In this document: in pieces, positions 29,668-39,085 of the stretch
Layout of the letters: each line of letters opens with the position of its first letter
How positions within the stretch are numbered: the stretch's first letter is position 1
Source of the DNA: an uncultured Sphingomonadaceae bacterium
GTDB lineage: Bacteria > Pseudomonadota > Alphaproteobacteria > Sphingomonadales > Sphingomonadaceae
Direction: 5' to 3'
DNA: 64,000 nt
NCBI GenBank assembly: GCA_947493195.1
Contig: CANLQG010000002.1
Coordinates: 461,045-525,044 of the forward strand
The notes under the pieces: model-generated
Told to the model about the DNA's origin: nothing
The model's input: only the letters and a program-made list of their open reading frames with translations
Database searches by the model: none
Made by a program: the position numbers and the translations under genes

Positions 29668-30692
29668 GGTACGACGAAGCGCAACTTGGGCCCGGCGGAC
29701 AGGCGATACTGCCCGGCGGGAAAAGCCTCGCCATCGAGGATGAAGGAATCGCCGATGTCGAGATCGACCGCCTCGCCGCCAAAGGCATGATACCCGCGCT
29801 GCTTTGTCGCGGCAGACGCGGTGCCGCGAAAAATGGAGGGAAGGCGCAGCAGCAGGCCCCGACTTGAATTGTCCATGACGGCAATCTGCAGGGGGTGCTC
29901 CACGTCCCGGAACGGGTCGAGCCCGGCGGGAAAGGCCTGCAAGGTGGAGGCGAACAGCAGGTAACGCTCGTCATCCGGCAGGCCACCGGAGTGGGAAAGT
30001 TCCTCGCCGCCCACCTGGCGCAGGCGCATCGGCGTGCCCTGCCGCCACTTGTTGCCCGCGCGCCCGAACATCGCCTGCAGCACGCTCCACACCGTGGTGA
30101 TGGCCACCACCGCATGGTTGAAAGCGCCCAGCTGGTGGCTGCGCTGGCCCAGCGCGATGACCTGGTTGAACACGCCGCCGCCCAGCACAAACCCGCGCAC
30201 CTGCGAGCGTTCGTCATCGCGTTCGGCAATCACCAGCGGCTGGCGGCGGGAAAGCTTGCCGCGCTGCACGGCTGCCAGCGCATCGTCGAGCGACCAGTCG
30301 GTCGGCACGCCAAGGTCCAGCGCCAGCGCATTGGTCTTGCCTCCGGGAAGCACGATCAGCATGGGCCAGCTATCGCCGAATACCCCCGCGCCGCAGGTCA
30401 GCACGTCGCGCACCGTGCCATCACCCCCGTCGATGGCGATATAGTCGATCCGCCGGGCGGCGAAATCCTGCAGCACGCCCAGCAGTTCGCTGCGGCGGTG
30501 CGGCGTCGCCAGGATGATGCCATCGCGCAGGTCCTCCGCACCCGCGCGCCCCTCGTTACGGTGACTGCGGGCGTTGCGGATCACCCCGATCAGGGGCTTG
30601 GTGCGTACAGGAGACAGCGCGAAGTCGTTGTCAGCATGCGGAATCGCATCAACCTGCGGCAAGCGCTCGAAAAGATGGATGCTCCTGTCCAT
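29664..30692 (-). CDS. Diacylglycerol/lipid kinase family protein
   Basis: 342 residues of the DAGK catalytic family. The nucleotide-binding GGDGT is in YIAIDGGDGTVRDVLT near residue 90, and LPGGKTNALALDLG (normally PxGTxN) follows. The C-terminal beta domain with DNSSRGLLLRL and GYHAFGGEAVDLDIG is typical. Phosphorylates a lipid such as diacylglycerol at the inner membrane. The usual G-T-x-N appears here as G-K-T-N, a small deviation. Followed by the coupled nucleotidyltransferase-like gene. Confidence 0.87.
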   Translation of the reverse strand: MDRSIHLFERLPQVDAIPHADNDFALSPVRTKPLIGVIRNARSHRNEGRAGAEDLRDGIILATPHRRSELLGVLQDFAARRIDYIAIDGGDGTVRDVLTCGAGVFGDSWPMLIVLPGGKTNALALDLGVPTDWSLDDALAAVQRGKLSRRQPLVIAERDDERSQVRGFVLGGGVFNQVIALGQRSHQLGAFNHAVVAITTVWSVLQAMFGRAGNKWRQGTPMRLRQVGGEELSHSGGLPDDERYLLFASTLQAFPAGLDPFRDVEHPLQIAVMDNSSRGLLLRLPSIFRGTASAATKQRGYHAFGGEAVDLDIGDSFILDGEAFPAGQYRLSAGPKLRFVVP

Positions 30693-30912
30693 AACTTGCT
30701 CGCCTTAAACATGGGGTCGCGCCGAATGCTACGCTTTTGTACTTGCAGGAGGCAAACTGTCGCCGCCGTGCAACATGTCACGCGGCCAGTGTGCCTCTTT
30801 CGCACCATGATTCACCGCGGTTCGTGGGTGCGCAGCCATGAAATGGGTGGCATAAGAGCGCTTTCAACCGGGTGCGAGAGCGCGACTCTCGGCCGCTGCA
30901 TCGGGAAACGCC

Positions 30913-32124
30913 ATGCTGACCGAAGACCTGCTCAACGCCGCCCGCTCGCACGAGGGCGCGATCACGGCGCTCCGCCGCGCCATCCATGCAGAGCCCGAAC
31001 TGGGGCTGGAAACGCCCAAGACGCTGGCCAAGGTAAAGGCTGCGCTGGCCGACCTGCCGCTGGAATGGCGTGAAGGCCCGTCCTGCACCGGCGCGGTCGC
31101 GGTGCTGAAGGGCGGCAAGCCCGGCCCCGCCGTGCTGCTGCGCGGTGACATGGACGCCCTGCCGATGGACGAGAACACCGGCCTCGATTTCGCTTCCACG
31201 GTGCCGGGCCGAATGCACGCCTGCGGGCACGACGCGCACACCGCCATGCTGGCGGGCGCGGCGCGCGTGCTGGCGGCTCAAGCCGATGAACTGGCTGGCG
31301 AGGTGCGCTTCATGTTCCAGCCGGGAGAGGAAGGCTTTCACGGCGCGCGCCATATGCTTGAGGATGGCCTGCTGGGTGGATCGGACAATTATCCGCTGCC
31401 CGACGCCGCCTTCGCCCTGCATGTCTGGCCCAATGCCCCCCACGGGCGACTGGAAGCGCGCGCTGGTGCAATGATGGCCTCTGCCGACATGCTGGAAATC
31501 ACCGTGAAAGGCAGCGGCGGCCACGCTTCCATGCCTTACGATTCGACCGATCCGGTGCCCGTGGCTGCCGAGATCGTGCTGGCGCTGCAGGTGATGATCA
31601 CGCGCCGTTTTGCCGCGACCGAAGCGAGCGTGCTCACCATCGGCAAGATCGAGGCGGGCACCACCAACAATATCATTCCCGACAGCGCATACCTGCTGGG
31701 CACCATGCGCAACCTCTCGCCAGAGCGTCGCGCAGCGATGAAGGATGCCGTTCGCGAGGTCGCCGAGAATATCGCGAAGGCCCACCGCTGCACGGCGGAG
31801 GTCACGATCACGCCCGGCTTCCCGCCCACCATCAACGATGCCCGCGCCATTGCCGTGGGCCAGCAAGTTGCTGAAGGGCTGGGCGGCGAGGAACCGTGGG
31901 CCACCCGCCCCTCGCCCACAATGGGGGCGGAGGATTTCTCCTACGTTCTGGAAAAGGTGCCCGGCGCGATGTTTTTCCTCGGCGTGGCGGCAGAAGGTGT
32001 CGACTGGCAGGGCTGCTGCGGCCTGCATTCCAGCCGCATGATCGTCGACGAAAGCGTGATGCCCAAGGGCAGCGCCTTCCTCGCCGGATGCGCGGTGCAG
32101 TTCCTGGAAAACGGCTGGGGCTAG
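30913..32124 (+). CDS. M20 family amidohydrolase (hippurate hydrolase-like)
   Basis: 403 residues, M20D group. Metal ligands are in MHACGHDAHTAMLAG, in the catalytic PGEEGFHGAR, and in TMGAEDFSYVL. The dimerisation domain sits at about 190-300 (SADMLEITVKGSGGHASMP). Such enzymes deacylate N-acyl amino acids; it is cytoplasmic, since no signal is seen. It converges with the first halogenase gene, their stop codons overlapping by four bases, and has no obvious link with the starch genes. Confidence 0.9.
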   Translation: MLTEDLLNAARSHEGAITALRRAIHAEPELGLETPKTLAKVKAALADLPLEWREGPSCTGAVAVLKGGKPGPAVLLRGDMDALPMDENTGLDFASTVPGRMHACGHDAHTAMLAGAARVLAAQADELAGEVRFMFQPGEEGFHGARHMLEDGLLGGSDNYPLPDAAFALHVWPNAPHGRLEARAGAMMASADMLEITVKGSGGHASMPYDSTDPVPVAAEIVLALQVMITRRFAATEASVLTIGKIEAGTTNNIIPDSAYLLGTMRNLSPERRAAMKDAVREVAENIAKAHRCTAEVTITPGFPPTINDARAIAVGQQVAEGLGGEEPWATRPSPTMGAEDFSYVLEKVPGAMFFLGVAAEGVDWQGCCGLHSSRMIVDESVMPKGSAFLAGCAVQFLENGWG

Positions 32125-33602
32125 GCCGCAAAGTTCTGGGCGCAGGCTCCCAGCATGGCTGTTACCGCTTTCGCATCGGCGGCGTTCACACCATCGGGCA
32201 GCGGCTGCATTTTTTCCGGCGGAGGGAAGGTGCCGTAACCGGCAAGCAGGCAATGCCAGCTCATCGGCGCGTAGGCGGGCACCGGGTAGCTCTGGCGGTT
32301 GGCGGCAGCCATGTCCTGCTGAGTGAACCACGCCGTCATCATCGCTTTGAGCTGGTCTGACAGATTGTGGTTCGCCGCATTGTCGCGCCAGAAGGCGGAG
32401 TCGGTGCGCTGGTTCAGCCGGTAATGCCCCACGATGTAATCACGGATGCTCTCGTAACGCGCGGCGATATTGCGGTTGAATGTATCGCGATGCTGCGCGG
32501 TGAAGCCGCCCTGTTCGAAGGCATCGGCAAATTCCAGCGCGGTGGCGATCACGATGTGCAACGCGGTCGCTTCCAGCGGTTCGATAAACCCTTGAGCAAG
32601 GCCCGCGGCGAGGCAATTGCGGTTCCAGCTATTTTCGACACGGCCCACCTTCATGTGGAGGAAACGCGCGGTTTCTTCGCTGTCTTCCATGCCGATCGCG
32701 CCGCGCAACTCGGCCTCGGCATCCTCGTCCGAGATGTAGCTGGAGGAATAGACGTAGCCGTTGCCGGTGCGCGTGGTGAGCGGGATGCGCCAGCGCCAGC
32801 CCGCCGTCATCGCAATCGCCTCGGTCTGCGGGCGGAATTGCTCCACTCGCGGCGTCGGCATCACCACGGCGCGGTCGGCAAACAGGTTCTCCGCGAAAGG
32901 CAGGAATCTTCCGCCCAGCGTATCCTGCGCGATCAGGCTGCGAAAGCCGGAGCAGTCGACGAACAGGTCGCCCTCGATCCGCTCCCCGCCCTCGCACAGC
33001 AGCGCGGCAACGTCGCCTTCGGCTGACAGTTCCACCTCGGCCACTTTCAGCGGGCGGTGCTCTACCCCGCGCGCCGTGCCCCAGTCGCGCAGCAATGCGC
33101 CCAGCTTGTAGGCATCGAAATGGTAGCCGTAACTGGGCGGGAAGGGAAAGCTATCGCACGGATGCGGCCCCTTCCCTTCCTCCGCCAGTTTCGCGGCGAG
33201 AGACCAGTCGTCCGGCAGGGCGGGCACTTCGAAACCGCGCCGGGCCAGCGCGCAGTTCTGCACGAAGCCCGGCTCGGTATGCAGGTCCACCGGGCCGGGG
33301 AACGGGTGGAAATAGCTGGCGAATCCTTTGCGCTCGCTCCACCCGGTAAAGCGGATGCCCAGCTTGTAGGTGGCATCGCAGGCGGCCATCCACTCGGCCT
33401 CGGCAATGCCGAGGTGGTCGAACATCGCTTTCAGCTGCGGGGTGGAGCCTTCGCCCACGCCGATGATGCCGATGTCGGGGCTTTCCACAACCGTGACGCG
33501 GCCGCCCCTCTCGCCCCAGCGGTGGTGCAGCAGGCAGGCGGTGATCCACCCCGCGCTGCCGCCGCCAAGGACGATCACATGCGGCGGCCGCATCTCGCTC
33601 AC
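32121..33602 (-). CDS. Tryptophan-halogenase-family flavoprotein (first copy)
   Basis: 493 residues. FAD-binding GGGSAGWIT at the start, the halogenase GWRWRIP (WxWxIP) near residue 265, the catalytic Lys in ATYKLGIRF, and the Glu of GFIEPLEATAL near 340 are all kept, so chemistry could be active. FAD-dependent halogenases chlorinate or brominate indoles. Here it closes a starch-use operon behind a GH97 gene, GTGA-overlapping. Relatives near TonB receptors (BrvH-type) accept free indole slowly; the native substrate is unknown. The GTG start is decided by the overlap. Confidence 0.85.
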   Translation of the reverse strand: MSEMRPPHVIVLGGGSAGWITACLLHHRWGERGGRVTVVESPDIGIIGVGEGSTPQLKAMFDHLGIAEAEWMAACDATYKLGIRFTGWSERKGFASYFHPFPGPVDLHTEPGFVQNCALARRGFEVPALPDDWSLAAKLAEEGKGPHPCDSFPFPPSYGYHFDAYKLGALLRDWGTARGVEHRPLKVAEVELSAEGDVAALLCEGGERIEGDLFVDCSGFRSLIAQDTLGGRFLPFAENLFADRAVVMPTPRVEQFRPQTEAIAMTAGWRWRIPLTTRTGNGYVYSSSYISDEDAEAELRGAIGMEDSEETARFLHMKVGRVENSWNRNCLAAGLAQGFIEPLEATALHIVIATALEFADAFEQGGFTAQHRDTFNRNIAARYESIRDYIVGHYRLNQRTDSAFWRDNAANHNLSDQLKAMMTAWFTQQDMAAANRQSYPVPAYAPMSWHCLLAGYGTFPPPEKMQPLPDGVNAADAKAVTAMLGACAQNFAA

Positions 33603-35641
33603 CGAACGGGTTGCAACCTGATCGCCAGGCCACCGCCGGGCGCGAGGTGGAAGCTGTGCTCGTCGCCTGCGCGCACTTCGAAGTGGTCATAGGCGATGTT
33701 GTGCCGCGCCTCGGTTTCGTACGTCGCGCCCTCGCCGTCTTTCCACACGCTTGCGCGGTAGGTCATACCGGGTTCGAGGAAGGCAAAGTCCAGGGTCACG
33801 TCGCGCGGCGTAGCATCGTTGATGCCGCCGGCATACCAATCGTCCGAGCCACGATCCTTGCGCGCGAAAATGGCGTAATCGCCCACTTCGCCTGCTACCA
33901 GGTGGCTCTCGGCCCAATCTGCGGGCACGGCGCGGATGAACTCCAGCTCGCGCGGATGCTCGGCCAGGCTCTCGATGAAATCGGCGGCCATCTGGATGGG
34001 CGAATAGATCGCGAGATAGAGGCCGAGCTGCTTTGCCAGCGTCGAGGCGATGGGAACGTCGTTGTCGCCTTTCAGGCTGAGCACGCCGGGCGTGTAGTCC
34101 ATCGGGCCGGAGAGCATACGGGTATAGACCAGCGTCGGCTCGTGATCGGGTCCGTTGCTGAAGGCACCCCAGGCATTGTACTCCTGCCCGCGCGCGCCCT
34201 CGCGGCTCACCCAGTTGGGATAGGTGCGGCGAAGGCCGGTATCCTTCACCGGTTCGTGCGGGTTCACTGCGACGCGATTGGCAGCAGCGGCTTCCAGCAC
34301 GCGGATATGGTGCTGCACCTGTCGCTGGCCGTCGTGCCATTCCATTACCTGCCCCTCGCAAGGATCGGCGATGTCGGCGTTGCAGCTGATGATCGCGCCC
34401 GCATCTGCGACATAGCCGGTCTTCACCCAATCCACGCCGAGGCGGCCATACAGCGCCATAGCATCGTCAAGTTGCGCTTCGTAGTTCGCGATGTTGCCGC
34501 CGGTTTCGTGGTGGCCGATCAGGCGCACGCCCCGCTCCCGCGCGTAGTCGGTCACGCCCTCGAGATCGAAATCGGGATAGCTTTCGGTAAAGCTGAAATC
34601 ACGGCCATTGCCGAACCAGGTGCCGTCCCAGCCGTAGTCCCAGCCTTCCACCAGCACGCCGCGAAAGCCGTTCTCGGCAGCGAAATCGAGGTATTCCTTG
34701 GTCCGCTCCGTCGTCGCGCCGTGGTTCGGCCCTTGCGCCCAGGTCCAGCGGTTGGAGATCATGCCCCACCAGATACCGATGTACTTGCCCGGTTCCACCC
34801 AGCTGACATCGCCCAGCTTGTTCGGCTCGTTGAGATTGAGTTCGAGGTCATTCTCCACCAGCCCGGCGGCATCGTCGGCAATGCGGATCGTGCGCCACGG
34901 CGTGGTGAAGGCCCCTTCACGCACCACCTTGGCCCCGCGGCTCGACGGGGCGAGGGTGGAGCGGAAGCGCTGGCCATCCATGCGCTGCAGCCACATGCCC
35001 GAATAGTCGACCAGCGCCGCCTCGTGCATGGCAAGGTGCGTGCCGTCCGCCAGCCGCATGGTAATGGGCGTGTGCGCCACGGACACCGCTTCTATCGGCG
35101 TGTGCTTGTAGAGGTATTCGTACCGGTTCCAGTCGCCCGCCTGGATCCACCACGCCTCGCCCTCGGGCGCCACGTTGAACTCGGTCAGTTCCTCCGCAAT
35201 CCGTGTTTCTCCGCGATCCGGAAATTCGTAGCGGAATCCCACTCCTTCATCGAACACCCGCAGCCGCACGGTGAATTCGCGCGCGCCATCGTCCTGCTGG
35301 CGGAAGGTGACGGCCAGCTCGTTGTGCCGGTCGGTTACGAATTGTCGCTCGCCCCACGGCTGTTCCCACGTGGTGTCGGCGCTGGATGTGCCTTGTGCCA
35401 CTACGGCGAAATTGCGCCGCAGCGGGTCCTCGTTCTCCAGGTTGAAGCCAAGGCCGGACGGGGCAATCAGTTCCTCGCCGTCGCGCTCCACCGCCCAGGT
35501 CGGCTTGCCCTCGCCATCGACGGAAAGCGACGCGGTGATGCGGCCATCGGGGGAGGACACGCTCTGCGCCAGCGCGGCGTGAGAAGTGCCCAGCGCGAGC
35601 GTGGTGAGAGCGGCGGCGAGCGAGAAATGCAGGGGGCGCAT
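33599..35641 (-). CDS. GH97 family alpha-glucosidase, exported
   Basis: 680 residues with a signal ending SHAALAQ. Domains: N-terminal beta-sandwich (about 30-290), a TIM barrel (290-570; WWGMISNRWTWAQGP, GFRGVLVEGWDYGWDG), and a C-terminal beta part. HEPVKDTGLRRTYPN and SREGARGQEYN carry the Glu residues used by SusB-type inverting GH97 enzymes. It releases glucose from alpha-glucans in the periplasm. The ATG at 35641 lies 4 bp after the GH13 stop; the longer reading overlaps the GH13 gene. Confidence 0.92.
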   Translation of the reverse strand: MRPLHFSLAAALTTLALGTSHAALAQSVSSPDGRITASLSVDGEGKPTWAVERDGEELIAPSGLGFNLENEDPLRRNFAVVAQGTSSADTTWEQPWGERQFVTDRHNELAVTFRQQDDGAREFTVRLRVFDEGVGFRYEFPDRGETRIAEELTEFNVAPEGEAWWIQAGDWNRYEYLYKHTPIEAVSVAHTPITMRLADGTHLAMHEAALVDYSGMWLQRMDGQRFRSTLAPSSRGAKVVREGAFTTPWRTIRIADDAAGLVENDLELNLNEPNKLGDVSWVEPGKYIGIWWGMISNRWTWAQGPNHGATTERTKEYLDFAAENGFRGVLVEGWDYGWDGTWFGNGRDFSFTESYPDFDLEGVTDYARERGVRLIGHHETGGNIANYEAQLDDAMALYGRLGVDWVKTGYVADAGAIISCNADIADPCEGQVMEWHDGQRQVQHHIRVLEAAAANRVAVNPHEPVKDTGLRRTYPNWVSREGARGQEYNAWGAFSNGPDHEPTLVYTRMLSGPMDYTPGVLSLKGDNDVPIASTLAKQLGLYLAIYSPIQMAADFIESLAEHPRELEFIRAVPADWAESHLVAGEVGDYAIFARKDRGSDDWYAGGINDATPRDVTLDFAFLEPGMTYRASVWKDGEGATYETEARHNIAYDHFEVRAGDEHSFHLAPGGGLAIRLQPVR

Positions 35642-35645
35642 GGGG

Positions 35646-37229
35646 TCAGATCTCCAGAATGAGGGCGGCGTAGGGGGGAAGGTTCTGCGCATCGGCGCCA
35701 TTGGCGGCGAACAGCGTGGTGCCGCTGGTGTTTTCGAGGGCAATCGGCGCAGGGCCGAGGTTGAACAGGCAGCGCAGGCGCTGGCTGTCGCTTGCCCGCG
35801 TCAGGTCGAGCAGGTCGCCTTCCACCTTGCACGCAGCAACAGCGCCGTGATGCAGTGCGGGGTTCGCCTTGCGCAAGGCTAGCGCCTCTCGTGTAAATTT
35901 CAGTAGCGAAGCCTTGTCCGCCTCCTGCCGGTCGACGGCCCGCGCATGGTTCTCCTCGCCCAGCGGCAGCCACGGCAAGTCCGAGCCGAAACCGCCATCG
36001 GCGCTTTGCGTCGTCCACGGCATGGGCGTGCGCGCACCATCGCGCGAAAGGGTGAGCGGCCAGTTGGCAATCGCCTCGGGATCCTGCAGCTGGTCGAACG
36101 GGATTTCGACCTGGGTCAGCCCCAGCTCCTCACCCTGGTAGATGATGATGTTGCCGCGCAGGGCCGCCAGCAGCGTCATCTTCAGGCGGGCAAAGGCATC
36201 GCGGTGGCCGTTGTTGATCCAGCGGGAAAGCGCGCGCGGGGCGTCGTGGTTCTCGAAGGCCCAGCTGGGCCAGCCGAGGCCCGGCTCATCGGGCCAGTTC
36301 GCCAGCGCCTTGCACACCAGTTCGCCGGTAAGGGTGTCGGCATAGAGGAAATCGAACCCGTAGGCGGAATTGAGATGTGTCTCGCCAGCCGTAAAGGCCT
36401 TCATCTCGCGGTCGGCATCGTCGCCGCCCACTTCGGCTACGGTGAAAGTGCCCTCGTACTTGTCGGTCAGCGCGCGGATGCGTTCGATGAAGCGCGGAAT
36501 GCCGGCGTGTGACTGGTTATGCACTTTCAGCTGGAAATCGAACGGTCGCGTGCGCGGCTTGCCATTATCCGGCGCGGGCGGATTGTCGGTGAGCGCCGGA
36601 TTGTGCATCGCGAAATTCAGCGCATCGATACGGAAGCCGTCGACCCCGCGATCCAGCCAGAACCGCATCACGTCCAGCACCGCATCCTGCACCGCCGCGT
36701 TGTGCAGGTTCAACTGCGGCTGGGAGGACAGGAAGTTGTGCAGGTAATACTGCCGTCTCCGGGCGTCCCACGTCCACGCGGGTCCCCCGAAGACGGACTG
36801 CCAGTTTGACGGTGGCGACCCGTCGGGCTTGGCATCGGCCCACACGTACCAGTCCGCCTTGTCGTTTTCTGCGCTGGACCGGCTCTGTGTGAACCATTGG
36901 TGTTCGTCGGATGTGTGCGAATAGACCTGATCGATCAGGACTTTCAGGCCCAGTTCGTGCGCGCGGGCAACCAGCGCATCGAAATCGGCGAGTTCGCCGA
37001 AAATCGGATCGACATCGCGGTAATCCGCGACGTCATAGCCGAAATCCTTCATCGGGCTGGTAAAAAACGGGCTGATCCAGATGGCATCCACGCCCAGGTC
37101 CGCCACGTAGCCCAGGCGCTGAGTAATGCCCGGCAGGTCGCCGATGCCATCGCCGTTCGCGTCCATGAAGCTGCGCGGATAGATCTGGTAGATCGCCGCG
37201 CCCTTCCACCAAGGCAGTTGTTTGGTCAT
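35646..37229 (-). CDS. GH13 alpha-glucosidase (oligo-1,6-glucosidase-like)
   Basis: 527 residues without a signal peptide, so probably cytoplasmic. The start WWKGAAIYQIYPRSFMDAN and GIGDLPGI are standard for GH13 subfamily 23/31-type glucosidases. Catalytic residues: nucleophile Asp in GVDGFRIDAL, acid Glu in FTVAEVGGD, stabiliser Asp in FENHDAPR. It splits maltose or isomaltose-type oligosaccharides to glucose. The start ATG overlaps the preceding stop by ATGA. Its lack of a signal fits use of sugars already brought in by the MFS transporter. Confidence 0.93.
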   Translation of the reverse strand: MTKQLPWWKGAAIYQIYPRSFMDANGDGIGDLPGITQRLGYVADLGVDAIWISPFFTSPMKDFGYDVADYRDVDPIFGELADFDALVARAHELGLKVLIDQVYSHTSDEHQWFTQSRSSAENDKADWYVWADAKPDGSPPSNWQSVFGGPAWTWDARRRQYYLHNFLSSQPQLNLHNAAVQDAVLDVMRFWLDRGVDGFRIDALNFAMHNPALTDNPPAPDNGKPRTRPFDFQLKVHNQSHAGIPRFIERIRALTDKYEGTFTVAEVGGDDADREMKAFTAGETHLNSAYGFDFLYADTLTGELVCKALANWPDEPGLGWPSWAFENHDAPRALSRWINNGHRDAFARLKMTLLAALRGNIIIYQGEELGLTQVEIPFDQLQDPEAIANWPLTLSRDGARTPMPWTTQSADGGFGSDLPWLPLGEENHARAVDRQEADKASLLKFTREALALRKANPALHHGAVAACKVEGDLLDLTRASDSQRLRCLFNLGPAPIALENTSGTTLFAANGADAQNLPPYAALILEI

Positions 37230-39085
37230 TCGGCCACCTCGCTCACCCGGCACAGCGCCCAGCCGAATGCAGGCAGCGTGAAGGCCGCGCTGCCAGGAGC
37301 GGACACGGCTGCGGGACAGGTGCCCGCCAGCGTCTCGAAGCTGCGCGCTTCGTAGCTGAGCCACACGTTGGCGCTGCGCTGCTCATCGGCGGTGTTGAAC
37401 ACGGCGAGGTATTCAGTCCCGTCTTCGGGATCGAAGCGGGAGACGGCGAAGAAGCCCGGCTCCTGCTCGTAATGGCGCACCTGCTGGCGGCCGCGCGTGA
37501 ACGCGTCATGGCCGCGCCTGATGGCGGAGAACTGGGCGATCAGGCGGAAGAGCGGGTGGTCCTCGTCGAAATTGCTGTCTGCCGTGGTGGCATCGGTGCC
37601 GATCAGGTCGTTGTCGTTGTATTCCGCCGTTTGGCTGGGAAACAGGCTTTCGCGCGCCTGCTGGTCGTTGCCGTCACCCACGAAGCCCTGCTCGTCCCCG
37701 TAATAGATCACCGGCGAACCGCGCAGGGACAGCATCATGGCGTGGCCCAGCATCACGCGCTGCAGCAGTTCATCCTGCGAAATGTCGGGCTGGTCGGCGC
37801 GGATCAGGGTGGAGAAGCGCCCCATGTCGTGATTGCCGAGGAACGTCGGCATGGCGCGCGCGGCTTCCTCGCCGCCTTCGTAGAGCACATCGCCATCGAA
37901 CATTTCGGACAACACGACGGTGCCTTCTTCGCGGCCCAGCACATTGCGCATCGCGGCCTGGAAAGCGAAATCGAGCACGGCGGGGAAGCCGTCGCGGCGG
38001 GTGTACTGGGCAATATAGCCGCTGTTGGGCTCGTCCCGGTAAACCTCGCCGAAGATGTGAAAATTGGGAATGCCCTCGGCCTCGCTGCGAGTTTCCATGG
38101 CGGGTACGAAATGCTGCCAGAAACCGGGATCGACATGTCGCGCGGTGTCCACGCGGAAACCGTCGATGCCGAAATCGGTGATCCAGCTTTCGAAGATCTG
38201 CGTCATCCCCTCGCGCACACGGGGGTGCTCGGTGAAAAGGTCGTCCAGCCCGGCAAAGTCGCCCATGCGGCTGTCTTCTCCGGTGAAGGTCGTGCTGCCG
38301 CGGTTGTGATAATAGATCGGATCGTTGAGCCAGGCGGGCACTTTCACATCGCGCTCTGCCGCCGGCACTTCCACGATGTAGGCGTAATTGGGGTCCACCA
38401 GCCGGGCGAAGTTCTCCTCACTCGAATCCTCGTGCCCCATGAAGCCGGGATTGATCGGCGCGCCATCCGGCCCACCGCGCGTGGAATAGGGATAGTCGCC
38501 AAGGCTGCGGTAGGCGTAGTACGTTGCCCCGCCATCGGCATACTGGATCACGTCGGCAGTGTGGTTGGTGATGATGTCCATGTAGACCTTCATCCCGCGC
38601 GCGTGGGCGGCATCCACGAAAGCGGCGAATTCCTCGCGCGTGCCGAAGTGGCTGTCGGGACGGGTAAAGTCGGTGACCCAGTAACCGTGGTAGCCCGCGC
38701 TCTCGTTTCCTTCCGGCCCCTGCACCGGCTTGTTCTGGAAGATCGGCGCGAACCAGATGGCGGTGATGCCCAGGTTCTGCAGATAGTCGAGCCGAGCGGT
38801 CAGTCCGGCAAGATCGCCCCCTTGGAAGAAACCGCGCGCGGCGGGATCGAAGCCGTGGTCCAGTCGGTCCCCGTCGAAACCGCCTGTATCGTTCGAAGTG
38901 TCGCCGTTCTCGAACCGGTCGGGCAAGACGAAATAGACGATCTCTTCGGATGGCTCGCGCTCGCGGAAATCTGCCACCTCCGCCTGCGCGGAAGCCGTGG
39001 GCACCTGCGCTGTAGCGCAGCCCGGCAGGGCAAGGGCGGCCAGCGCCAGTCCGAGTGCGGTGTTGCGGATAGGGGGGATGGTCAT
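37226..39085 (-). CDS. GH13 alpha-amylase family lipoprotein
   Basis: 619 residues. A lipoprotein signal ends LALPGCATAQ. GH13 motifs: nucleophile in GIDGFRVDTARHV, acid Glu in FHIFGEVYRD, and FLGNHDMGR. The insert before these and YFVLPDRFENGDTSNDTGG mark the neopullulanase/cyclomaltodextrinase-like branch of sphingomonad and xanthomonad starch loci. Being lipidated, it works on the periplasmic face of a membrane. Both ends overlap neighbours as ATGA, so translation of the operon is tightly linked. Confidence 0.9.
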   Translation of the reverse strand: MTIPPIRNTALGLALAALALPGCATAQVPTASAQAEVADFREREPSEEIVYFVLPDRFENGDTSNDTGGFDGDRLDHGFDPAARGFFQGGDLAGLTARLDYLQNLGITAIWFAPIFQNKPVQGPEGNESAGYHGYWVTDFTRPDSHFGTREEFAAFVDAAHARGMKVYMDIITNHTADVIQYADGGATYYAYRSLGDYPYSTRGGPDGAPINPGFMGHEDSSEENFARLVDPNYAYIVEVPAAERDVKVPAWLNDPIYYHNRGSTTFTGEDSRMGDFAGLDDLFTEHPRVREGMTQIFESWITDFGIDGFRVDTARHVDPGFWQHFVPAMETRSEAEGIPNFHIFGEVYRDEPNSGYIAQYTRRDGFPAVLDFAFQAAMRNVLGREEGTVVLSEMFDGDVLYEGGEEAARAMPTFLGNHDMGRFSTLIRADQPDISQDELLQRVMLGHAMMLSLRGSPVIYYGDEQGFVGDGNDQQARESLFPSQTAEYNDNDLIGTDATTADSNFDEDHPLFRLIAQFSAIRRGHDAFTRGRQQVRHYEQEPGFFAVSRFDPEDGTEYLAVFNTADEQRSANVWLSYEARSFETLAGTCPAAVSAPGSAAFTLPAFGWALCRVSEVAE

